DNA of 64,000 nt from Photobacterium obscurum (lineage in GTDB: Bacteria; Pseudomonadota; Gammaproteobacteria; Enterobacterales; Vibrionaceae): assembly GCF_026191635.1 (NCBI RefSeq), contig NZ_JAKRRW010000001.1:62001-126000 (forward strand). The letters run 5' to 3'. Positions 36,345-47,919 of the stretch are shown here, piece after piece; position 1 is the stretch's first letter, and every line of letters begins with the position of its first letter. A program made the translations under genes and the position numbers. The notes under the pieces were generated by a model that saw only the letters and a program-made list of their open reading frames with translations, made no database searches and was not told the DNA's origin.

Positions 36345-36367
36345 AGATTACTCTTTGCTTCAACAGA

Positions 36368-39300
36368 TTATGCCGGGTTCAGCTCCAGCATCTCCTGAAT
36401 ATTTGCCTGCGGTTTAGGTTCCTGTCCAAAGCCTCGCAAACCAACGACATGAACGTGTTCGCGATCTTTGAAGATCTTACGTACCAGTTTATAGGTTGTG
36501 CCTTTCTCCGGACTGATGTTCTCAGGAGCTGCAATCAATAACTGCATATCCAAACGATCACACAGCTCAAACAGCGTGGCGATTGATTTAGCATCCAGAC
36601 GGGCTGCCTCATCGAGGAACAACAAGCGACATGGGATAATTTCTTTACCACGTAATCGACGTGACTCCTCTTCCCAGCTCTGCACAACCATCAGCAAGAT
36701 AGCCTGGCCAGTACCAATAGCCTCACCTGTCGATAACGCACCCGACTCTGCCTGTAGCCAGCCGTCTGTACCACGGTTAACTTCAATATTAAGCTCTAGG
36801 TAGTTGCGGTAATCCAGTAGCTCTTCGCCCATGATCTGCGGTGAACGCTGACCCATTTCAATATGCGGGTTCAGGCGCTGGAACAACTTGGCAATCGCTT
36901 CAGAGAACGATAGACGGTTATTGCCAAAGAGATCCTGATGCTGATCTTGCTGCTCGGCCAGACCGTTCAATAGCACTTCATGCGTTTCACGCACTTTGAC
37001 ATTCAGTCGGACACCTTTCACCTGACCAAAGCCGATATTTTGCAGGCCCTGGTTAAGCATACGAATACGGTTCTGCTCGCGCTGAATCGTCTTGCGAATA
37101 ATGTTAGCTACCGAATCGGAGCTGATCGCTAAGCGCTGCTCACGCGCGGTCAGTTCTTCACTCAGACGTGCCAGTTCCACTTCCATCTCTTCAATCGCTT
37201 CAACCGGATCATCGGTACGAATGATATCGTGACGAATACGCTCACGCAGATGCTGGTAGACGGCAATATATAACAGTACCTTGCGCTCCGGACGTGACAC
37301 ATCTTCCGAGGCACGTAGCGCATCGCGGAGATCTTCATTATCAGCTACCGCCAAACGAAGTGCACCCAAAGATTTATCTGACAACGAACGTAGCTCATCG
37401 GCTGACATGTAAGCCATTTCGCGACGATGCAATCGACGTTCAACATCGCTTTCACGCGCCAGTCGCAGTACCGCACACCAACCCGCTTTTGCGGTAACCA
37501 CCAGCTTGCGGATTTCCTGATATTCCTTGCCTACTTTACGCAGACGCTTCACCAGGCCTTTCATTTCCAGCTCAACCGAAGTAATCGATTTTTCCAGCTG
37601 GCTGCGGCGGTTGCGAGAGCTATGCAGACGCTCGTTTAATTCATCGCGACGCAAGCGCGCTCGCTCTTCGGCTTCTATATCAGCACGTACACCCAGCTCT
37701 TGCAGTTCACGTTCAAATTCCTGAACCGTTTCCAGCTTCGCCTGATGTGAGCTCTTCAGAGAGGCCATCAGCTGATTGTATTGGTTAGCCTGGGCACGAG
37801 ACTGCTTCAGTCCCTCACGGCAGCGCGTTCGTTCACGCTCTGCAGCAACCAGTTTTGCCTTCAGCTGCTCGTTCAGTTCAGAGCTCTTGTTCAGCAGCTC
37901 AACCGAATCGGCATAACTAAAGTGGTGACGACGCTCAACCAGATCGGCAATCGCAAAGATCTTGGTTTTCAGTGACTGCAAAGTACTGTCAGCTTGATTG
38001 TACTGAGCTTGCAGGGCATCAAATTGCTCAGGATCGGCATCCAGCGCAGAAACCAAACCTTCCAGCTCGGTAATGGCCTTGCCATGGCGGTCAAGATAGT
38101 TACGCGCTTCGTCAAGCTGCGAGAGTTGCAGCTCGATCTCTTCAAAGCGTGCAGACAGTGTATCGTCTTCCAGCAGATTCACCAGCGGCGTCAGTTTACC
38201 CAACAGAGCCAGGCCTTCACGCGCAGCAGTTAACTGGCTGCGTTGCTGCTGTTCTTTGCCATCGGCTTCAGTCAATTGACGAGCGATCTGGTTACGCTTG
38301 TCACGGGCAACTTTCAATGCGGCTTCAGGGTCGGCATTGAATGCTACCGCCATGTGTGTGGCAACAAAGCTGTTGAAGCTCTGATATAAGCGCTGCAACT
38401 TCTGAGAGTCGAACGATGCCTTGGCATGATCTTCAACAACCTGATCACGCTCTTCACGCAACTGCTCAAGACGCTGCTCACGTGCCGCACGACCAAACAG
38501 CGGTACTTTCGGGAAGCGTGAGTAACGCAGTTGGCGATCATTGAGATGAACACAAACGGCATCTTCCAGCTCATCGACATCAAAGCCGCTGTCATCGAAC
38601 GAATCCGCATCACCTTCAATGATGTATAGATCATCCGGACAGTCATCCAAAGCCACCAGCTTGTCTTTGATGCCCTTCAGATCCGGTACCACAATCGCGT
38701 GGCGAGACGGACCATACATCGCGCTGAAATAAGGCGCATCGGCCAGTGTGATATCATCGTAGATTTCAGAAAGCAGGCAACCACCAAGGGTATCGGCCAA
38801 AGCTCGCAGGCGAGAATCATCGCTGCCGCCCGGTTGCGCCAGACGCTCGATGTCCAGCTCTAGTTGTTTCTTGCGTATCGCTAGCTGATCGCGTGCTGAA
38901 GAAGCCTCACGCTCTTTGTCGAGCGTCTGCTGCATTGCATCCATCACGGCCTGACTGTCAAACAGTTCGCGCTCCGACTGCTCCGACAGCTTTTCCAACA
39001 TATCCGATGCGGCAATCCATGCAGGCGCTGATGCTTCCAGAGAGACAATCTGCGATGAAAGCTGCTGCTCCTGACGACGCAGTTCACCACGTTGCTCTAC
39101 CAAGATATCCTGCTGTTGCTCGAGGTTTTCCAGCGTCGCTTCATGACGGGCCTGCTCTTCAGCCAACGTCAGCTCACTGTCGATAGCCGTTGCAAAACGC
39201 TTGGCGTAGGTTTCAGCCAGCTCAGTTGCCTGGCGCTGGTTACGTACACCACGTTCCAAGTCACGATACTGAGCCTTCAGTTGATCACCACGTTCTGCTA

Positions 39301-40828
39301 CAGAACGCAATTGGCGAGCATGGGCAATCAACTCGCGAGCCTTGTCACCAGCAGCGGCACGATCGATGGCACCAGCAATTGTGGTCACAATCTGTAGGCC
39401 TTTGTCGAACTGCTGGGCAGCCGCCGAAGACATATCCAGCTTATGCTTCAGTGCAAGCAGTGCGGTGGTCTGAACCTCCTGCTCCTGCTTGAGCTGGGAA
39501 AGATAAGGTACAGCCTGATCGGCCAGTAGCTGGTGATCGCCAGACAAATCGCGGGCTTTCTCCAGCGCCTGTACTGCCTGCTGATATTGCAGGGCACGGG
39601 TCTGCTGCATATCGAGCGCCTGCTGGTAATCTGCCAGCTGGGTCTTAAGGCTATCGACTTCTTCTTCAGTCAGCAGCGCCTGCTCTTCGGCCATTGCCAG
39701 CTGTTCGGCAGCTTCTTCAACCACCATCACCTGCTCTTCCAAACGCTCGGTCAGCTCTTCCAGATCTTCGCGGTAGCGTTCGATCTTCTCCTGCTGACGG
39801 ACGGCTGTCTGAACCAGCTGCAGGTGATCAGAAGCCGCCTGATGATCCTGCTCCAGCGCACCTTCACGCTCGGTCAGTTCGTCAAGCTCGCCGGTCATGT
39901 TGATCATTGATTTCTGCTGATCGGCCAGGATCCGGCGTGAACCCAACAGTTCACCGCGTAGGCTCAATGTTTTCTCTAGCTTCTTGCGACGCTCGTTGGC
40001 ATGGCGCATATAGTCCGCGGCAACATAGTTCGTCGCTTCAGTGATCAGGTGCTTGAACAGGTCACGATCACTTTGCGTCAGCTTGATTGCTTCCAGCGTC
40101 ATACGGTTTTCGCGCAGGGCCGCTTCCATATCCTGGAAAGCTTTCTTCACACCGGTATTTTGCGGCAATAGGTAATCGCGCAGCGAACGGGTAATGGCGC
40201 TTGAAATACCACCGTATAAAGAAGCTTCGATCAGACGGTAGAACTTGGAGCGATCCGTGCTATTACGTAATTTCTTCGGCAACACACCAAACTCAAACAT
40301 TTGAGCGTGGTAGTCGGTTACCGAGTTAAAGGCTTTGAAATGTACGCCTTCGTACTCGCTTGCAATTTCTTTGACTTCGTTGATCTGGCGAACACGCGCC
40401 TGGTTGTCAGACAGCGTCTCGACCAGTACTTCGGTCGGCTTAACGTCTGACGGCAAGCCTTGGATAATAAATGGCTTAATGTCGACTTTCTTGTCACGGC
40501 CAGCAACTTGCTGCAGCTTAACCGCAAAGATAATGCGTTGCTTCTTCGAGTTAACGACATCCAATGCCGCATAACAAGCACCCGGCTTTAATTTACCGTG
40601 CAGACCTTTATCGCGAGAAGCGTTCGAGCTTCCAGCTTCCGTCGTATTACGGAAGTGAAGCAGGCTCTGATCAGGGATCAAAGACGTAATAAAAGCCGCC
40701 ATCGTGGTCGATTTACCGGCACCGTTACCGCCAGACAGGGTGGTAACCAAATTATCGATGTCAAACGTACGGGCAAAAAAGCCGTTCCAGTTGACCATCG
40801 TCAGCGATTGATACTTACCGCGTTCCAT
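36368..40828 (-). CDS. mukB: Chromosome condensin subunit MukB
   Basis: The SMC-like ATPase of the MukBEF condensin, which organises and segregates the chromosome. At 1486 residues it equals E. coli MukB in length. The Walker A motif is [12 protein letters not shown] (residues 31-42), followed by a long coiled coil, a hinge near residues 660-780 ([20 protein letters not shown]), a second coiled coil, then the signature [13 protein letters not shown] and the Walker [13 protein letters not shown] near residue 1400. The ATG overlaps the mukE stop by one base (TGATG), so the two are translationally coupled. The gene is the last of the operon and has a terminator. Confidence 0.98.
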   Translation of the reverse strand: MERGKYQSLTMVNWNGFFARTFDIDNLVTTLSGGNGAGKSTTMAAFITSLIPDQSLLHFRNTTEAGSSNASRDKGLHGKLKPGACYAALDVVNSKKQRIIFAVKLQQVAGRDKKVDIKPFIIQGLPSDVKPTEVLVETLSDNQARVRQINEVKEIASEYEGVHFKAFNSVTDYHAQMFEFGVLPKKLRNSTDRSKFYRLIEASLYGGISSAITRSLRDYLLPQNTGVKKAFQDMEAALRENRMTLEAIKLTQSDRDLFKHLITEATNYVAADYMRHANERRKKLEKTLSLRGELLGSRRILADQQKSMINMTGELDELTEREGALEQDHQAASDHLQLVQTAVRQQEKIERYREDLEELTERLEEQVMVVEEAAEQLAMAEEQALLTEEEVDSLKTQLADYQQALDMQQTRALQYQQAVQALEKARDLSGDHQLLADQAVPYLSQLKQEQEVQTTALLALKHKLDMSSAAAQQFDKGLQIVTTIAGAIDRAAAGDKARELIAHARQLRSVAERGDQLKAQYRDLERGVRNQRQATELAETYAKRFATAIDSELTLAEEQARHEATLENLEQQQDILVEQRGELRRQEQQLSSQIVSLEASAPAWIAASDMLEKLSEQSERELFDSQAVMDAMQQTLDKEREASSARDQLAIRKKQLELDIERLAQPGGSDDSRLRALADTLGGCLLSEIYDDITLADAPYFSAMYGPSRHAIVVPDLKGIKDKLVALDDCPDDLYIIEGDADSFDDSGFDVDELEDAVCVHLNDRQLRYSRFPKVPLFGRAAREQRLEQLREERDQVVEDHAKASFDSQKLQRLYQSFNSFVATHMAVAFNADPEAALKVARDKRNQIARQLTEADGKEQQQRSQLTAAREGLALLGKLTPLVNLLEDDTLSARFEEIELQLSQLDEARNYLDRHGKAITELEGLVSALDADPEQFDALQAQYNQADSTLQSLKTKIFAIADLVERRHHFSYADSVELLNKSSELNEQLKAKLVAAERERTRCREGLKQSRAQANQYNQLMASLKSSHQAKLETVQEFERELQELGVRADIEAEERARLRRDELNERLHSSRNRRSQLEKSITSVELEMKGLVKRLRKVGKEYQEIRKLVVTAKAGWCAVLRLARESDVERRLHRREMAYMSADELRSLSDKSLGALRLAVADNEDLRDALRASEDVSRPERKVLLYIAVYQHLRERIRHDIIRTDDPVEAIEEMEVELARLSEELTAREQRLAISSDSVANIIRKTIQREQNRIRMLNQGLQNIGFGQVKGVRLNVKVRETHEVLLNGLAEQQDQHQDLFGNNRLSFSEAIAKLFQRLNPHIEMGQRSPQIMGEELLDYRNYLELNIEVNRGTDGWLQAESGALSTGEAIGTGQAILLMVVQSWEEESRRLRGKEIIPCRLLFLDEAARLDAKSIATLFELCDRLDMQLLIAAPENISPEKGTTYKLVRKIFKDREHVHVVGLRGFGQEPKPQANIQEMLELNPA

Positions 40829-41562
40829 CAGGCTTCACCCTCCTGTCCGGCCACTTCTGTTTCTATTTCTTTTGCCTGTTCGTCTGTTGCTTCTAGCAGG
40901 CTTGACTGACTAGGCTCCTGCTGATGCACAACCACCGCCTCACCGTCGCGGATCAGACGCAGCTGTGCTTCACGAACATCATCACCGGTACGGACATCGG
41001 CGCCAAAACGGAATACCGCCTCACTGATGCGGAATTTACCGTTTTCACCAACCGGGATGATCATACCAATCTTACGCAAACGACGTAGCGAGGTTTTCAC
41101 CTTATCGAACAGCTTTTCACGGTCTAAGTCAGAACCAGAGGCTCGGTTAGTCACCAGTTTCATCAGCTTTGGCTCGTCTGCCAACACCAATAGCTCTTCA
41201 AACAGTTCCTGATTAGTAAAAATACCTTCGTGAGCCAGACGTTCCGGGCTCAGGTAAAGGAAACACAGCACCTTGCCCACTAGCATGTCGATCTCTGACA
41301 GAACAGAGCGGCCGATCAGCGAGGTGGAACGTGGACGCAGGTAGAGAAAGCCCTCAGGCGCACGTACTAGTTCAGCGTTATAACGCTTATAAAACAGAGC
41401 GAGCTCCTGCTCGAACTCAATTAGGAATGCGTGGTTATCCAGATCTTCGCTGGCAATATGACGGCCAGAACGTAGCGCATTATCCAGTGCCGGGAAAAGC
41501 GGGTTGGCAATTGCCTTAGCCAGCTTTTCAGGCATAAATTCTTCAATATTTATCGATGACAT
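40828..41562 (-). CDS. mukE: Condensin accessory subunit MukE
   Basis: A winged-helix KITE-type partner that binds MukF and bridges the MukB heads. The frame is open further upstream, but [20 protein letters not shown] matches the canonical MukE start, so ATG 41562 is chosen, giving 244 residues (E. coli 234). The conserved stretches [37 protein letters not shown] and [20 protein letters not shown] are present. The C-terminus is acidic. The start lies 20 bases inside the end of mukF. Confidence 0.97.
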   Translation of the reverse strand: MSSINIEEFMPEKLAKAIANPLFPALDNALRSGRHIASEDLDNHAFLIEFEQELALFYKRYNAELVRAPEGFLYLRPRSTSLIGRSVLSEIDMLVGKVLCFLYLSPERLAHEGIFTNQELFEELLVLADEPKLMKLVTNRASGSDLDREKLFDKVKTSLRRLRKIGMIIPVGENGKFRISEAVFRFGADVRTGDDVREAQLRLIRDGEAVVVHQQEPSQSSLLEATDEQAKEIETEVAGQEGEA

Positions 41563-42865
41563 TAGCTTGTACCTTGGCTCCATAGTCGTTGATTGCTTCC
41601 CAATCAGGCTGTATTGCATTGAAATCAGACTCTGAGTAACCGAGCCTTACAGCCTGATCAATCACAATGCGCGACAAGTCAAAATGCTGCGCATGTGGAT
41701 GTTGAGCCAAATAATCTTTAAGAAGCAAACTTAGGTTAATTGCAGCACCCGTTTCTTTGTGGGCCTGCAGCATTGCAGCAACTTGGTCGGCTAACTGGTC
41801 GTTCACCAGATTTAGCTCTTCAAATTCCATCTCTTCCGGCACGATCCCGGTCACTTCGTCATCACGCAGCACCAGTGCCTCATCACGCATATCCTGCAGG
41901 CGTTCTGCATCGGCGTAGGTAAGCAGCCACGGTGCGTCGAAATAGTCCGTCACCGACTGGCGTAAACGTTGACTGAAGGCGCGGTTCTTATCCATATCGA
42001 TCGCGGTACGGATAAACTTATGGACGTGGCGGTCATAGCCAATCCACAGGTCAATCGCCTGTTGGCCCCAGTTAATGATCCGATCCAGTTTTGCCTGAAG
42101 AATGAAGATCATTCCATCAACGAAATCCAGTTCAGGATCACCCTGTACTTCTTCCTGGATCATTAACAACTGGGTTTGCAACTGATCACCCGCCGCCTGA
42201 AGTGTATCCTGCAGCTCTCGCAGGGTACTGGACGTTTCATTTAGCAGACTTTCACAATTGGTGATGGCCGCGCGCCAATCCTGGTTCAGCAGTTCGGCAA
42301 TATCTTGCTTTACCTGATGCTGCTGCTCGTCCATGGTGCGCTGGTTCAGGTCTATACGATCGAATATTTCAGCAACCGAATATTTCAGAACCGCGTAAAC
42401 TTCCTGACGCCAGTGTTTCTCGTCACCGCCTTCTTGTGCAGCTTCAGCTGCTTTGTTGATCTCGTCGGCAACCATTGCCAGCTGAATCGACAACTTCAGG
42501 GATGAATACTCACGATGGCGGGCATAATAGTCTGTAATACTCAGCGCTAATGGGCTAAGTCGATAAATGCTGGCACCGTCGGTCACTTCACTGGTGAAAC
42601 GGGTTATCAAACGTTGGCGAACCAACTCATTTATGGCGTTATTGGCACGAAATGACAGGGTTTCCTGTGACTGGTCGAACATATCGCTCACAATACGGAA
42701 CGCATCAACCAGTTCTCCTTCCCCTAATTCCTCATCAAAGCGATCGCCGCTTAATACGGCAATCGCCAACAAGAACGCCAGCCGTTCCGTTGGCAGGTTA
42801 AGCGAAAACTCATGCTGCTTAACCCAACTTACCAACTCAGGAACGGTCTGGGATACATCACTCAT
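41543..42865 (-). CDS. mukF: Condensin kleisin subunit MukF
   Basis: The kleisin of MukBEF, linking the two MukB heads. It has 440 residues, as in E. coli. An N-terminal winged-helix dimerisation domain ([20 protein letters not shown]) is followed by a helical middle region ([20 protein letters not shown]) and a C-terminal winged helix ([20 protein letters not shown]). The ATG overlaps the cmoM stop as ATGA, and the 3' end overlaps mukE by 20 bases. One transcript cmoM-mukF-mukE-mukB is evident. Confidence 0.97.
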   Translation of the reverse strand: MSDVSQTVPELVSWVKQHEFSLNLPTERLAFLLAIAVLSGDRFDEELGEGELVDAFRIVSDMFDQSQETLSFRANNAINELVRQRLITRFTSEVTDGASIYRLSPLALSITDYYARHREYSSLKLSIQLAMVADEINKAAEAAQEGGDEKHWRQEVYAVLKYSVAEIFDRIDLNQRTMDEQQHQVKQDIAELLNQDWRAAITNCESLLNETSSTLRELQDTLQAAGDQLQTQLLMIQEEVQGDPELDFVDGMIFILQAKLDRIINWGQQAIDLWIGYDRHVHKFIRTAIDMDKNRAFSQRLRQSVTDYFDAPWLLTYADAERLQDMRDEALVLRDDEVTGIVPEEMEFEELNLVNDQLADQVAAMLQAHKETGAAINLSLLLKDYLAQHPHAQHFDLSRIVIDQAVRLGYSESDFNAIQPDWEAINDYGAKVQANVIDKY

Positions 42866-43701
42866 CCATTGTCCTTATTGCGGTTATCATTGCTTGTCTC
42901 TTCGCCACCGAAGACAGTCTCTTGGTCTAGTGGCTTCCGGGCATATACATGGATATAGCGCCCCAGGGACAAATAAGGTTCCTGACGACAAAGCTTTTGC
43001 TCCATCTCAAGAACTTGTTCAAAACTGTAATCACCCACCATGGTTGTCTGCATATAGTCATGGAAGGTACGCACACCGGTTTTACCTAAAATCGAGAATC
43101 CGGCATCTGTTAACCAGCTATATACGTCCTCTGGTTTGATCCCCTGCTGTGGCTGTAGCTTAAAACGCTTTCGGTGGGGCATTCCTTCTTCAATGTGGGT
43201 CAAGTTGCCACAAATCAGATTCTTGAACAGCAGTCCGTTGTAGTTGTAAAACATCACGGAAATGATGCCACCGGGCTTGGTCTGCGCCAGCAATCGCTCC
43301 AGCGCATCCTTCGGATCAGATAGCCATTCCATTACGGCATGGAATAACACCAGATCAGCAGGCTCGCTCATATGCTCGCCAATATCCTGGACGGAGCTGT
43401 GGACCAGACGATATTGCTCAAGAAGACCGTTTTTAGCAATTTCCTGCTCGGCCAACTTCAGCATTTCGCCAGAAAGATCACATAAAGTGACACGATGCCC
43501 CAGCTCTGCAATTTTTTGCGAGAGCTGGCCGATCCCCCCGCCTGCATCAAGAATATGCAACGGTGCATCAGCTTCTAGCAAGGCTAAAATCTGCTCAAGA
43601 TCCTGCCAGACAACGGTCTGCCTAATTTGGCCTTTCGCTGTTCCATAGATATTTTTCGCAAATTTTTGCGCTAGGTCGTCAAAATTTCGATCTTCGATCA
43701 C
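42862..43701 (-). CDS. cmoM: tRNA 5-carboxymethoxyuridine methyltransferase CmoM (SmtA)
   Basis: A SAM-dependent methyltransferase that makes mcmo5U at the wobble position 34 of several tRNAs. At 279 residues it is slightly longer than E. coli CmoM (261). Motif I is [19 protein letters not shown], and [14 protein letters not shown] gives the acidic residue that holds the ribose. [10 protein letters not shown] and [15 protein letters not shown] match the family. The start is GTG at 43701. The order cmoM-mukF-mukE-mukB is the same as in E. coli. The C-terminal tail ([15 protein letters not shown]) is low in complexity and overlaps the mukF start. Confidence 0.95.
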   Translation of the reverse strand: MIEDRNFDDLAQKFAKNIYGTAKGQIRQTVVWQDLEQILALLEADAPLHILDAGGGIGQLSQKIAELGHRVTLCDLSGEMLKLAEQEIAKNGLLEQYRLVHSSVQDIGEHMSEPADLVLFHAVMEWLSDPKDALERLLAQTKPGGIISVMFYNYNGLLFKNLICGNLTHIEEGMPHRKRFKLQPQQGIKPEDVYSWLTDAGFSILGKTGVRTFHDYMQTTMVGDYSFEQVLEMEQKLCRQEPYLSLGRYIHVYARKPLDQETVFGGEETSNDNRNKDNG

Positions 43702-43821
43702 GTCAGCTTTACGTTATGATAGCGGTTGTAAAAATGTGGCTTATTTTCTCACAAGCGTTATAGGAATAAAGGCTTGTGGTGCTTTTTCGAGCTCAACTGC
43801 TGATTTTTCGGACTACATTGC

Positions 43822-44667
43822 ATGTTTGAATTAAAAAAAATTGTTTCTGCATTACTGATGCCCCTCCCCGCTCTGCTTATTATCGGGCTCTTGGGGCTTC
43901 TGTTACTTTGGTTTACCCGCCGTAGTGGACTAGCATCTTGTTTCATTACCTTTGCTTTTGTCGGTATCTTCCTGGTGTCTTTCCAGCCGATTGCCACTAG
44001 TTTGCTGCGGCCATTAGAACGTGAGAATAATCCTTATGTACCGTCGGCAAAAACTGTCGACTTTGTCATGGTATTGGGTAGCGGGCATGTTATTGACCAC
44101 GCCATGCCAATGACTTCGGAGCTTTCAAGAACATCGCTCATGCGCCTTGCTGAAGGCATGCGTATTCACCGCCTCTTTCCGGGTTCAAAACTGATTCTAT
44201 CTGGCTATGGCGGCGGAACCGATATCAGTCAGGCGCGAATGATGGCCAAGGTTGCACTGGCACTGGGCGTCAGCAAAAATGATATTCTATTACTAGAAAC
44301 CGCCAAAGACACCTGGGAGGAAGCATTTCAGGCAGCTTCAGTGGTCGGTGATAAAAAACTTGTACTTGTTACCTCGGCAAGCCATATGACTCGCGCACTG
44401 TATGAATTTAATCAGGCGGGCCTGACACCGACGCCGGCACCGACAAACTTCCTTGCCAGCAACAAAATCGAGCAGCCGTGGGAAAGGTATAAGCCGCAAG
44501 CTAAATATCTCGAACAGACTGAACGTTACTGGCACGAAAAAATGGGGCAATGGTGGCAACGCTTACGAGATCTCCTTGGCGAGACGAAAAACATTCCCGA
44601 ACCACTAGAATCAAACGACAATGTATCTACCGAACTGGCGTCAAATAGTACCAAAGTCGTTGTTTAA
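43822..44667 (+). CDS. elyC: Envelope biogenesis factor ElyC (DUF218)
   Basis: An inner-membrane protein needed for cell envelope integrity in E. coli, where elyC mutants block peptidoglycan synthesis at low temperature. The 281 residues include two N-terminal membrane helices (LMPLPALLIIGLLGLLLLWF and SCFITFAFVGIFLVSF) and a DUF218 domain: VMVLGSGH, LAEGMRIHRLFPGSKLILSG, ETAKDTWEEAFQA, LVTSASHMTRALYEF. The C-terminal tail is longer than needed for the domain. It is divergent from cmoM with 120 bases between, as in E. coli. Confidence 0.94.
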   Translation: MFELKKIVSALLMPLPALLIIGLLGLLLLWFTRRSGLASCFITFAFVGIFLVSFQPIATSLLRPLERENNPYVPSAKTVDFVMVLGSGHVIDHAMPMTSELSRTSLMRLAEGMRIHRLFPGSKLILSGYGGGTDISQARMMAKVALALGVSKNDILLLETAKDTWEEAFQAASVVGDKKLVLVTSASHMTRALYEFNQAGLTPTPAPTNFLASNKIEQPWERYKPQAKYLEQTERYWHEKMGQWWQRLRDLLGETKNIPEPLESNDNVSTELASNSTKVVV

Positions 44668-44680
44668 CCATCCCCTCGCT

Positions 44681-44703
44681 TATCAGGTCAGATGCTGGCC
44701 TGA
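44681..44703 (+). terminator. Hairpin after elyC
   Basis: TATCAGG and CCTGATA form an imperfect stem at 44681-44704. No T-run follows directly, so it is a weak terminator at best. Confidence 0.35.
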
Positions 44704-44963
44704 TAGCTTCCAGCCTTTGCACCTCGCCTCATTTCAGACACAACATTCCTTCAACACTGTAACATCTCAGCGCAAAATACCGCCACCCTGTATGCGCCTT
44801 AATCCATATTCCAAAAAGTTTTATTATGTTCGATTTACTTATAGTTCAGGTTATTAAAAATCATTCCGATTTTGAGATTCCGATCATATTATTGCCCGCC
44901 TTAACTTATTGATAAGTCTGTAAACGGAATTTCAGGCACGAAAAAACACTTAGGGTGCGCAAA

Positions 44964-46355
44964 ATGATGTATCAGATAATCAACCTGGCGGTCTTCGCCC
45001 TATTGATTGGCCTACTGTTCAAACAACAAAATGCAGAGCAAACACTGTCAAAGCGTGTTTTTACCAGCCTTGGCCTCGGGGTTATTTTTGGCGGTGCGCT
45101 ACAGCTAGTTTATGGCGGCGGCAACCAAATTATTTCTGGTACCCTTGAATATGTGAATATTATCGGGGCCGGCTATGTCAGCCTGCTGAAAATGATCATC
45201 ATGCCACTCATTACAGTGTCAATCATCGGTGCGATCATTAAAGTTAAAGATTCAGGCTCCCTGGGTAAAATTTCTGGCCTGAGTATCAGCATTTTGTTGG
45301 CGACAACGGCCGTTTCAGCACTAATCGGGATTCTGGTTAGCAACCTGTTTGGCCTTTCTGCCGATGGGATTGTTCAAGGTGCCCGTGAGATAGCCCGTGG
45401 TGAGATCCTGGAAACCCGCCTGACCAGCGTTGAAACCCTGTCTTTTGCCGACATGATTATTTCTTTCTTCCCAGGAAACCCATTTGCTGATCTTGCCGGT
45501 TCACGCCCGACCTCGACGATTGCCGTGGTTATCTTCTCAGCTTTCATTGGTGTTGCCGGCCTGACGGTAATGCGTACCCACCCAGAGCTAGGTGCCAGTT
45601 TCGAAAAATTCATCAATGTGGCCCAGGAAATTGTCCGCACTCTGGTTCGCATGGTGTTAAGCCTGACCCCATACGGCGTACTTGCTCTGATGACCAAGGT
45701 AGTTGCAGGCTCAAACTACGACGATATCCTAGGCTTAATCAGCTTTGTGGCGGCTTCTTATGTCGGCTTAGGCCTAATACTTATCATGCACCTGCTATTG
45801 GTGACAGTGGTTGGTGTCAACCCGGTACGCTACCTGAAGAAAATTCTACCAGTGCTGACCTTTGCCTTCACATCCCGTTCTAGTGCCGGCTCTATTCCGA
45901 TGAACATCGATACACAAGTCAAGAAACTGGGTAATGGTGAGAGCGTTGCTAACTTCTCAGCATCATTTGGCGCAACAATGGGCCAGAACGGCTGTGCAGG
46001 CCTTTATCCGGCAATGCTGGCAGTCATGATTGCTCCGACTGTGGGTATCAATCCGCTCGATCCAGGCTTTATGGCGACCTTGATTGCCATCGTCACCATC
46101 AGCTCGTTCGGTATTGCCGGTGTCGGTGGCGGTGCTACCTTTGCTGCGCTAATTGTGCTTTCTGCTCTGGACATGCCAGTGGCATTGGCTGGGCTGCTCA
46201 TTTCTATCGAGCCACTGATTGATATGGGCCGTACGGCAGTAAACGTAAGCGGCGCAATCACTGCCGGTACGATTACCTCGCGCGTACTGGGTCAAGCTGA
46301 CGAAACTGTCTTTGACTCAGACAACGAAACTGACGGCGAGGCAGTAAAGGCTTAA
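44964..46355 (+). CDS. tcyP: L-cystine transporter TcyP (dicarboxylate/cation symporter family)
   Basis: A sodium- or proton-coupled importer of the DAACS family; TcyP (YdjN) of E. coli takes up L-cystine. The ATG at 44964 follows TAGGG at 44951-44955 with an 8-base spacer and gives 463 residues, equal to E. coli TcyP; the frame also reaches a GTG at 44955. Family signatures are YVSLLKMIIMPLITVSIIGA, FAFTSRSSAGSIPMN (the serine-rich re-entrant loop) and GATMGQNGCAGLYPAMLAVM. The acidic C-terminal tail is unremarkable. It stands alone, with its own terminator. Confidence 0.93.
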   Translation: MMYQIINLAVFALLIGLLFKQQNAEQTLSKRVFTSLGLGVIFGGALQLVYGGGNQIISGTLEYVNIIGAGYVSLLKMIIMPLITVSIIGAIIKVKDSGSLGKISGLSISILLATTAVSALIGILVSNLFGLSADGIVQGAREIARGEILETRLTSVETLSFADMIISFFPGNPFADLAGSRPTSTIAVVIFSAFIGVAGLTVMRTHPELGASFEKFINVAQEIVRTLVRMVLSLTPYGVLALMTKVVAGSNYDDILGLISFVAASYVGLGLILIMHLLLVTVVGVNPVRYLKKILPVLTFAFTSRSSAGSIPMNIDTQVKKLGNGESVANFSASFGATMGQNGCAGLYPAMLAVMIAPTVGINPLDPGFMATLIAIVTISSFGIAGVGGGATFAALIVLSALDMPVALAGLLISIEPLIDMGRTAVNVSGAITAGTITSRVLGQADETVFDSDNETDGEAVKA

Positions 46356-46380
46356 CTCAACGTCTCCTACCTTCTTCTCC

Positions 46381-46408
46381 AGGGCCACCACTAGGTGGCC
46401 TTATTTAC
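46381..46408 (+). terminator. Rho-independent terminator of tcyP
   Basis: GGCCACC (46383-46389) pairs with GGTGGCC (46394-46400) around a 4-base loop, followed by TTATTTA. Confidence 0.8.
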
Positions 46409-46556
46409 ATCCAGCCTGTCGTTAAGCTCCCTCATTCGAAGAGTTCCTAATCATGAACAGAGTATGAATCACCTGCTCACACCGAATTCAGCCAGCCTAG
46501 TGTGTAATAGCTTCATCAAACGAAATCTATACAACCATAACCTAGGTAGGATGACC

Positions 46557-46922
46557 ATGATTAAACAAACCGTTTACGCAATTTCAGCAACAATGATCAT
46601 AATGCCAGCTGTCGCACTCGCAAACCCGACTAGCATCCCATACACCGGCCCAGTACAAACCACAACCCTGAGCGAAGTGCTAGACAACACCAGCTTATTC
46701 TCGGATCAAGATATTGTGTTGGAAGGCAAGCTCGTCAAACAAATCAGTTCGGATACCTTTGTTTTTAGCGATGGTGTGAAGGAAATTAATGTCGAGTTAG
46801 ATGACGATATCCGCCTCAACCAGGCAATCAATGCCGATACCCATCTACGAATCTACGGCGAGGTTGAAGGTCACCTAAACCGAGAACCCGAGATTGAAGT
46901 CGACAATATTCAGATTTTATAA
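46557..46922 (+). CDS. Periplasmic OB-fold protein (BOF family, YgiW/YdeI-like)
   Basis: A 121-residue exported protein. The signal peptide IKQTVYAISATMIIMPAVALA is followed by a bacterial OB-fold domain: YTGPVQTTTLSEVLDN, DIVLEGKLVKQIS, TFVFSDGVKEINVELDDDI, LRIYGEVEGH, EIEVDNIQIL. Members (YgiW, YdeI, VisP) are stress-related periplasmic proteins. The frame opens at 46395, but GTAGG lies about 6 bases before the ATG at 46557, which starts the signal peptide. Its 3' hairpin is shared with kdsB. Confidence 0.92.
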   Translation: MIKQTVYAISATMIIMPAVALANPTSIPYTGPVQTTTLSEVLDNTSLFSDQDIVLEGKLVKQISSDTFVFSDGVKEINVELDDDIRLNQAINADTHLRIYGEVEGHLNREPEIEVDNIQIL

Positions 46923-46929
46923 CGAAAAG

Positions 46930-46970
46930 ATAGCAAAAAGGGCTGATAGATAACTATCAGCCCTTTTCAA
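46930..46970. terminator. Bidirectional terminator between the BOF gene and kdsB
   Basis: AAAAGGGCTGATAG (46936-46949) pairs perfectly with CTATCAGCCCTTTT (46954-46967) around ATAA. A/T tracts lie on both sides. Confidence 0.92.
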
Positions 46971-46993
46971 TATGCATCCATTAACGGTCGTGA

Positions 46994-47740
46994 TTAACCA
47001 ATTAACTCACGGACTTTTTCTAAGTCTTCCGGCGTATCAACCCCGGCAGGTGGTGCATCAATCGCTACTTCGACATGGATTCTTTCACCGTACCAGAGTA
47101 CGCGAAGTTGCTCTAGCGCTTCGATTTTCTCCAGCGCACTCGGCTCCCAATTGATGTAGGTATTGATAAATCCGGCACGGTAGGCATAGATACCAATATG
47201 GCGCATCAGGTTCTGATGGATCTCCTGCGGGCGCTTGGCAAAATTATCACGATCCCATGGGATTGATGCTCGACTGAAATACATGGCGTAGCCATTTTTA
47301 TCCGTCACGACCTTAACCGCATTCGGGTTAAAGACTTCATCAGCATGATCAATCTCAACCGCAAGCGTCGCCATCGGCGCATCATTATGAGCCAGATTGT
47401 CCGCAACCTGACGAATGATGGTTTCAGGGATCAACGGCTCATCACCCTGCACATTGACCACGATCTGATCATTAGCCAGCTGGTATTTCTCAACGACCTC
47501 GGCCAAACGCTCGGTGCCCGAATCATGATCATCACGAGTCAGGCAAACCTCACCACCAAACCCCTCTACCACATCAACAATGCGCTGATCATCGGTCGCC
47601 ACTATCACTTGCTCTGCACCGGCTTTACTGGCCTGCTCATAAACCCACTGGATCATTGGTTTACCGCCAATATCAGCCAGTGGCTTGCCTGGCAAGCGAG
47701 ATGACTGGTAGCGCGCAGGGATGATAACCGTGAATGACAT
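46994..47740 (-). CDS. kdsB: CMP-KDO synthetase (3-deoxy-manno-octulosonate cytidylyltransferase)
   Basis: Activates KDO with CTP to give CMP-KDO for the LPS inner core. It has 248 residues, as in E. coli. The nucleotide-binding start [32 protein letters not shown] and the later [12 protein letters not shown] and [11 protein letters not shown] are diagnostic. The ATG overlaps the stop of ycaR by one base (TAATG), so translation is coupled. It is the last gene of msbA-lpxK-ycaR-kdsB. Confidence 0.98.
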   Translation of the reverse strand: MSFTVIIPARYQSSRLPGKPLADIGGKPMIQWVYEQASKAGAEQVIVATDDQRIVDVVEGFGGEVCLTRDDHDSGTERLAEVVEKYQLANDQIVVNVQGDEPLIPETIIRQVADNLAHNDAPMATLAVEIDHADEVFNPNAVKVVTDKNGYAMYFSRASIPWDRDNFAKRPQEIHQNLMRHIGIYAYRAGFINTYINWEPSALEKIEALEQLRVLWYGERIHVEVAIDAPPAGVDTPEDLEKVRELIG

Positions 47741-47919
47741 TATTTCACCTCGTCAGAACTTAGCGTGCGAGCTTCCGGCTCAAGCAGCACCGGAATGCCA
47801 TCCTTGATAGGATAAGCAAGACGGTCAAACTTACAAACCAGTTCACTCTTGTCTTTATCGTAGTTCAGCTTTCCTTTACAAACTGGGCAAGCTACGATTT
47901 CAAGCAGACGATGATCCAT
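47740..47919 (-). CDS. ycaR: YcaR, Trm112-like small zinc-ribbon protein
   Basis: A 59-residue protein starting [20 protein letters not shown], with C11 and C14 as metal ligands (CPVC), a third Cys near residue 29 (LVCKF), and [12 protein letters not shown], the Trm112/DUF343 signature. Its role is unclear; eukaryotic Trm112 activates methyltransferases. The start lies 20 bases inside the end of lpxK and the stop overlaps kdsB by one base, the same order as in E. coli. Confidence 0.95.
   Translation of the reverse strand: MDHRLLEIVACPVCKGKLNYDKDKSELVCKFDRLAYPIKDGIPVLLEPEARTLSSDEVK

Noticed and set aside
36498-40909. Several long plus-strand frames opposite mukB
   Set aside because: Antisense shadows of a long, regularly coded gene; rich in Arg, Ser and His, without starts or domains.
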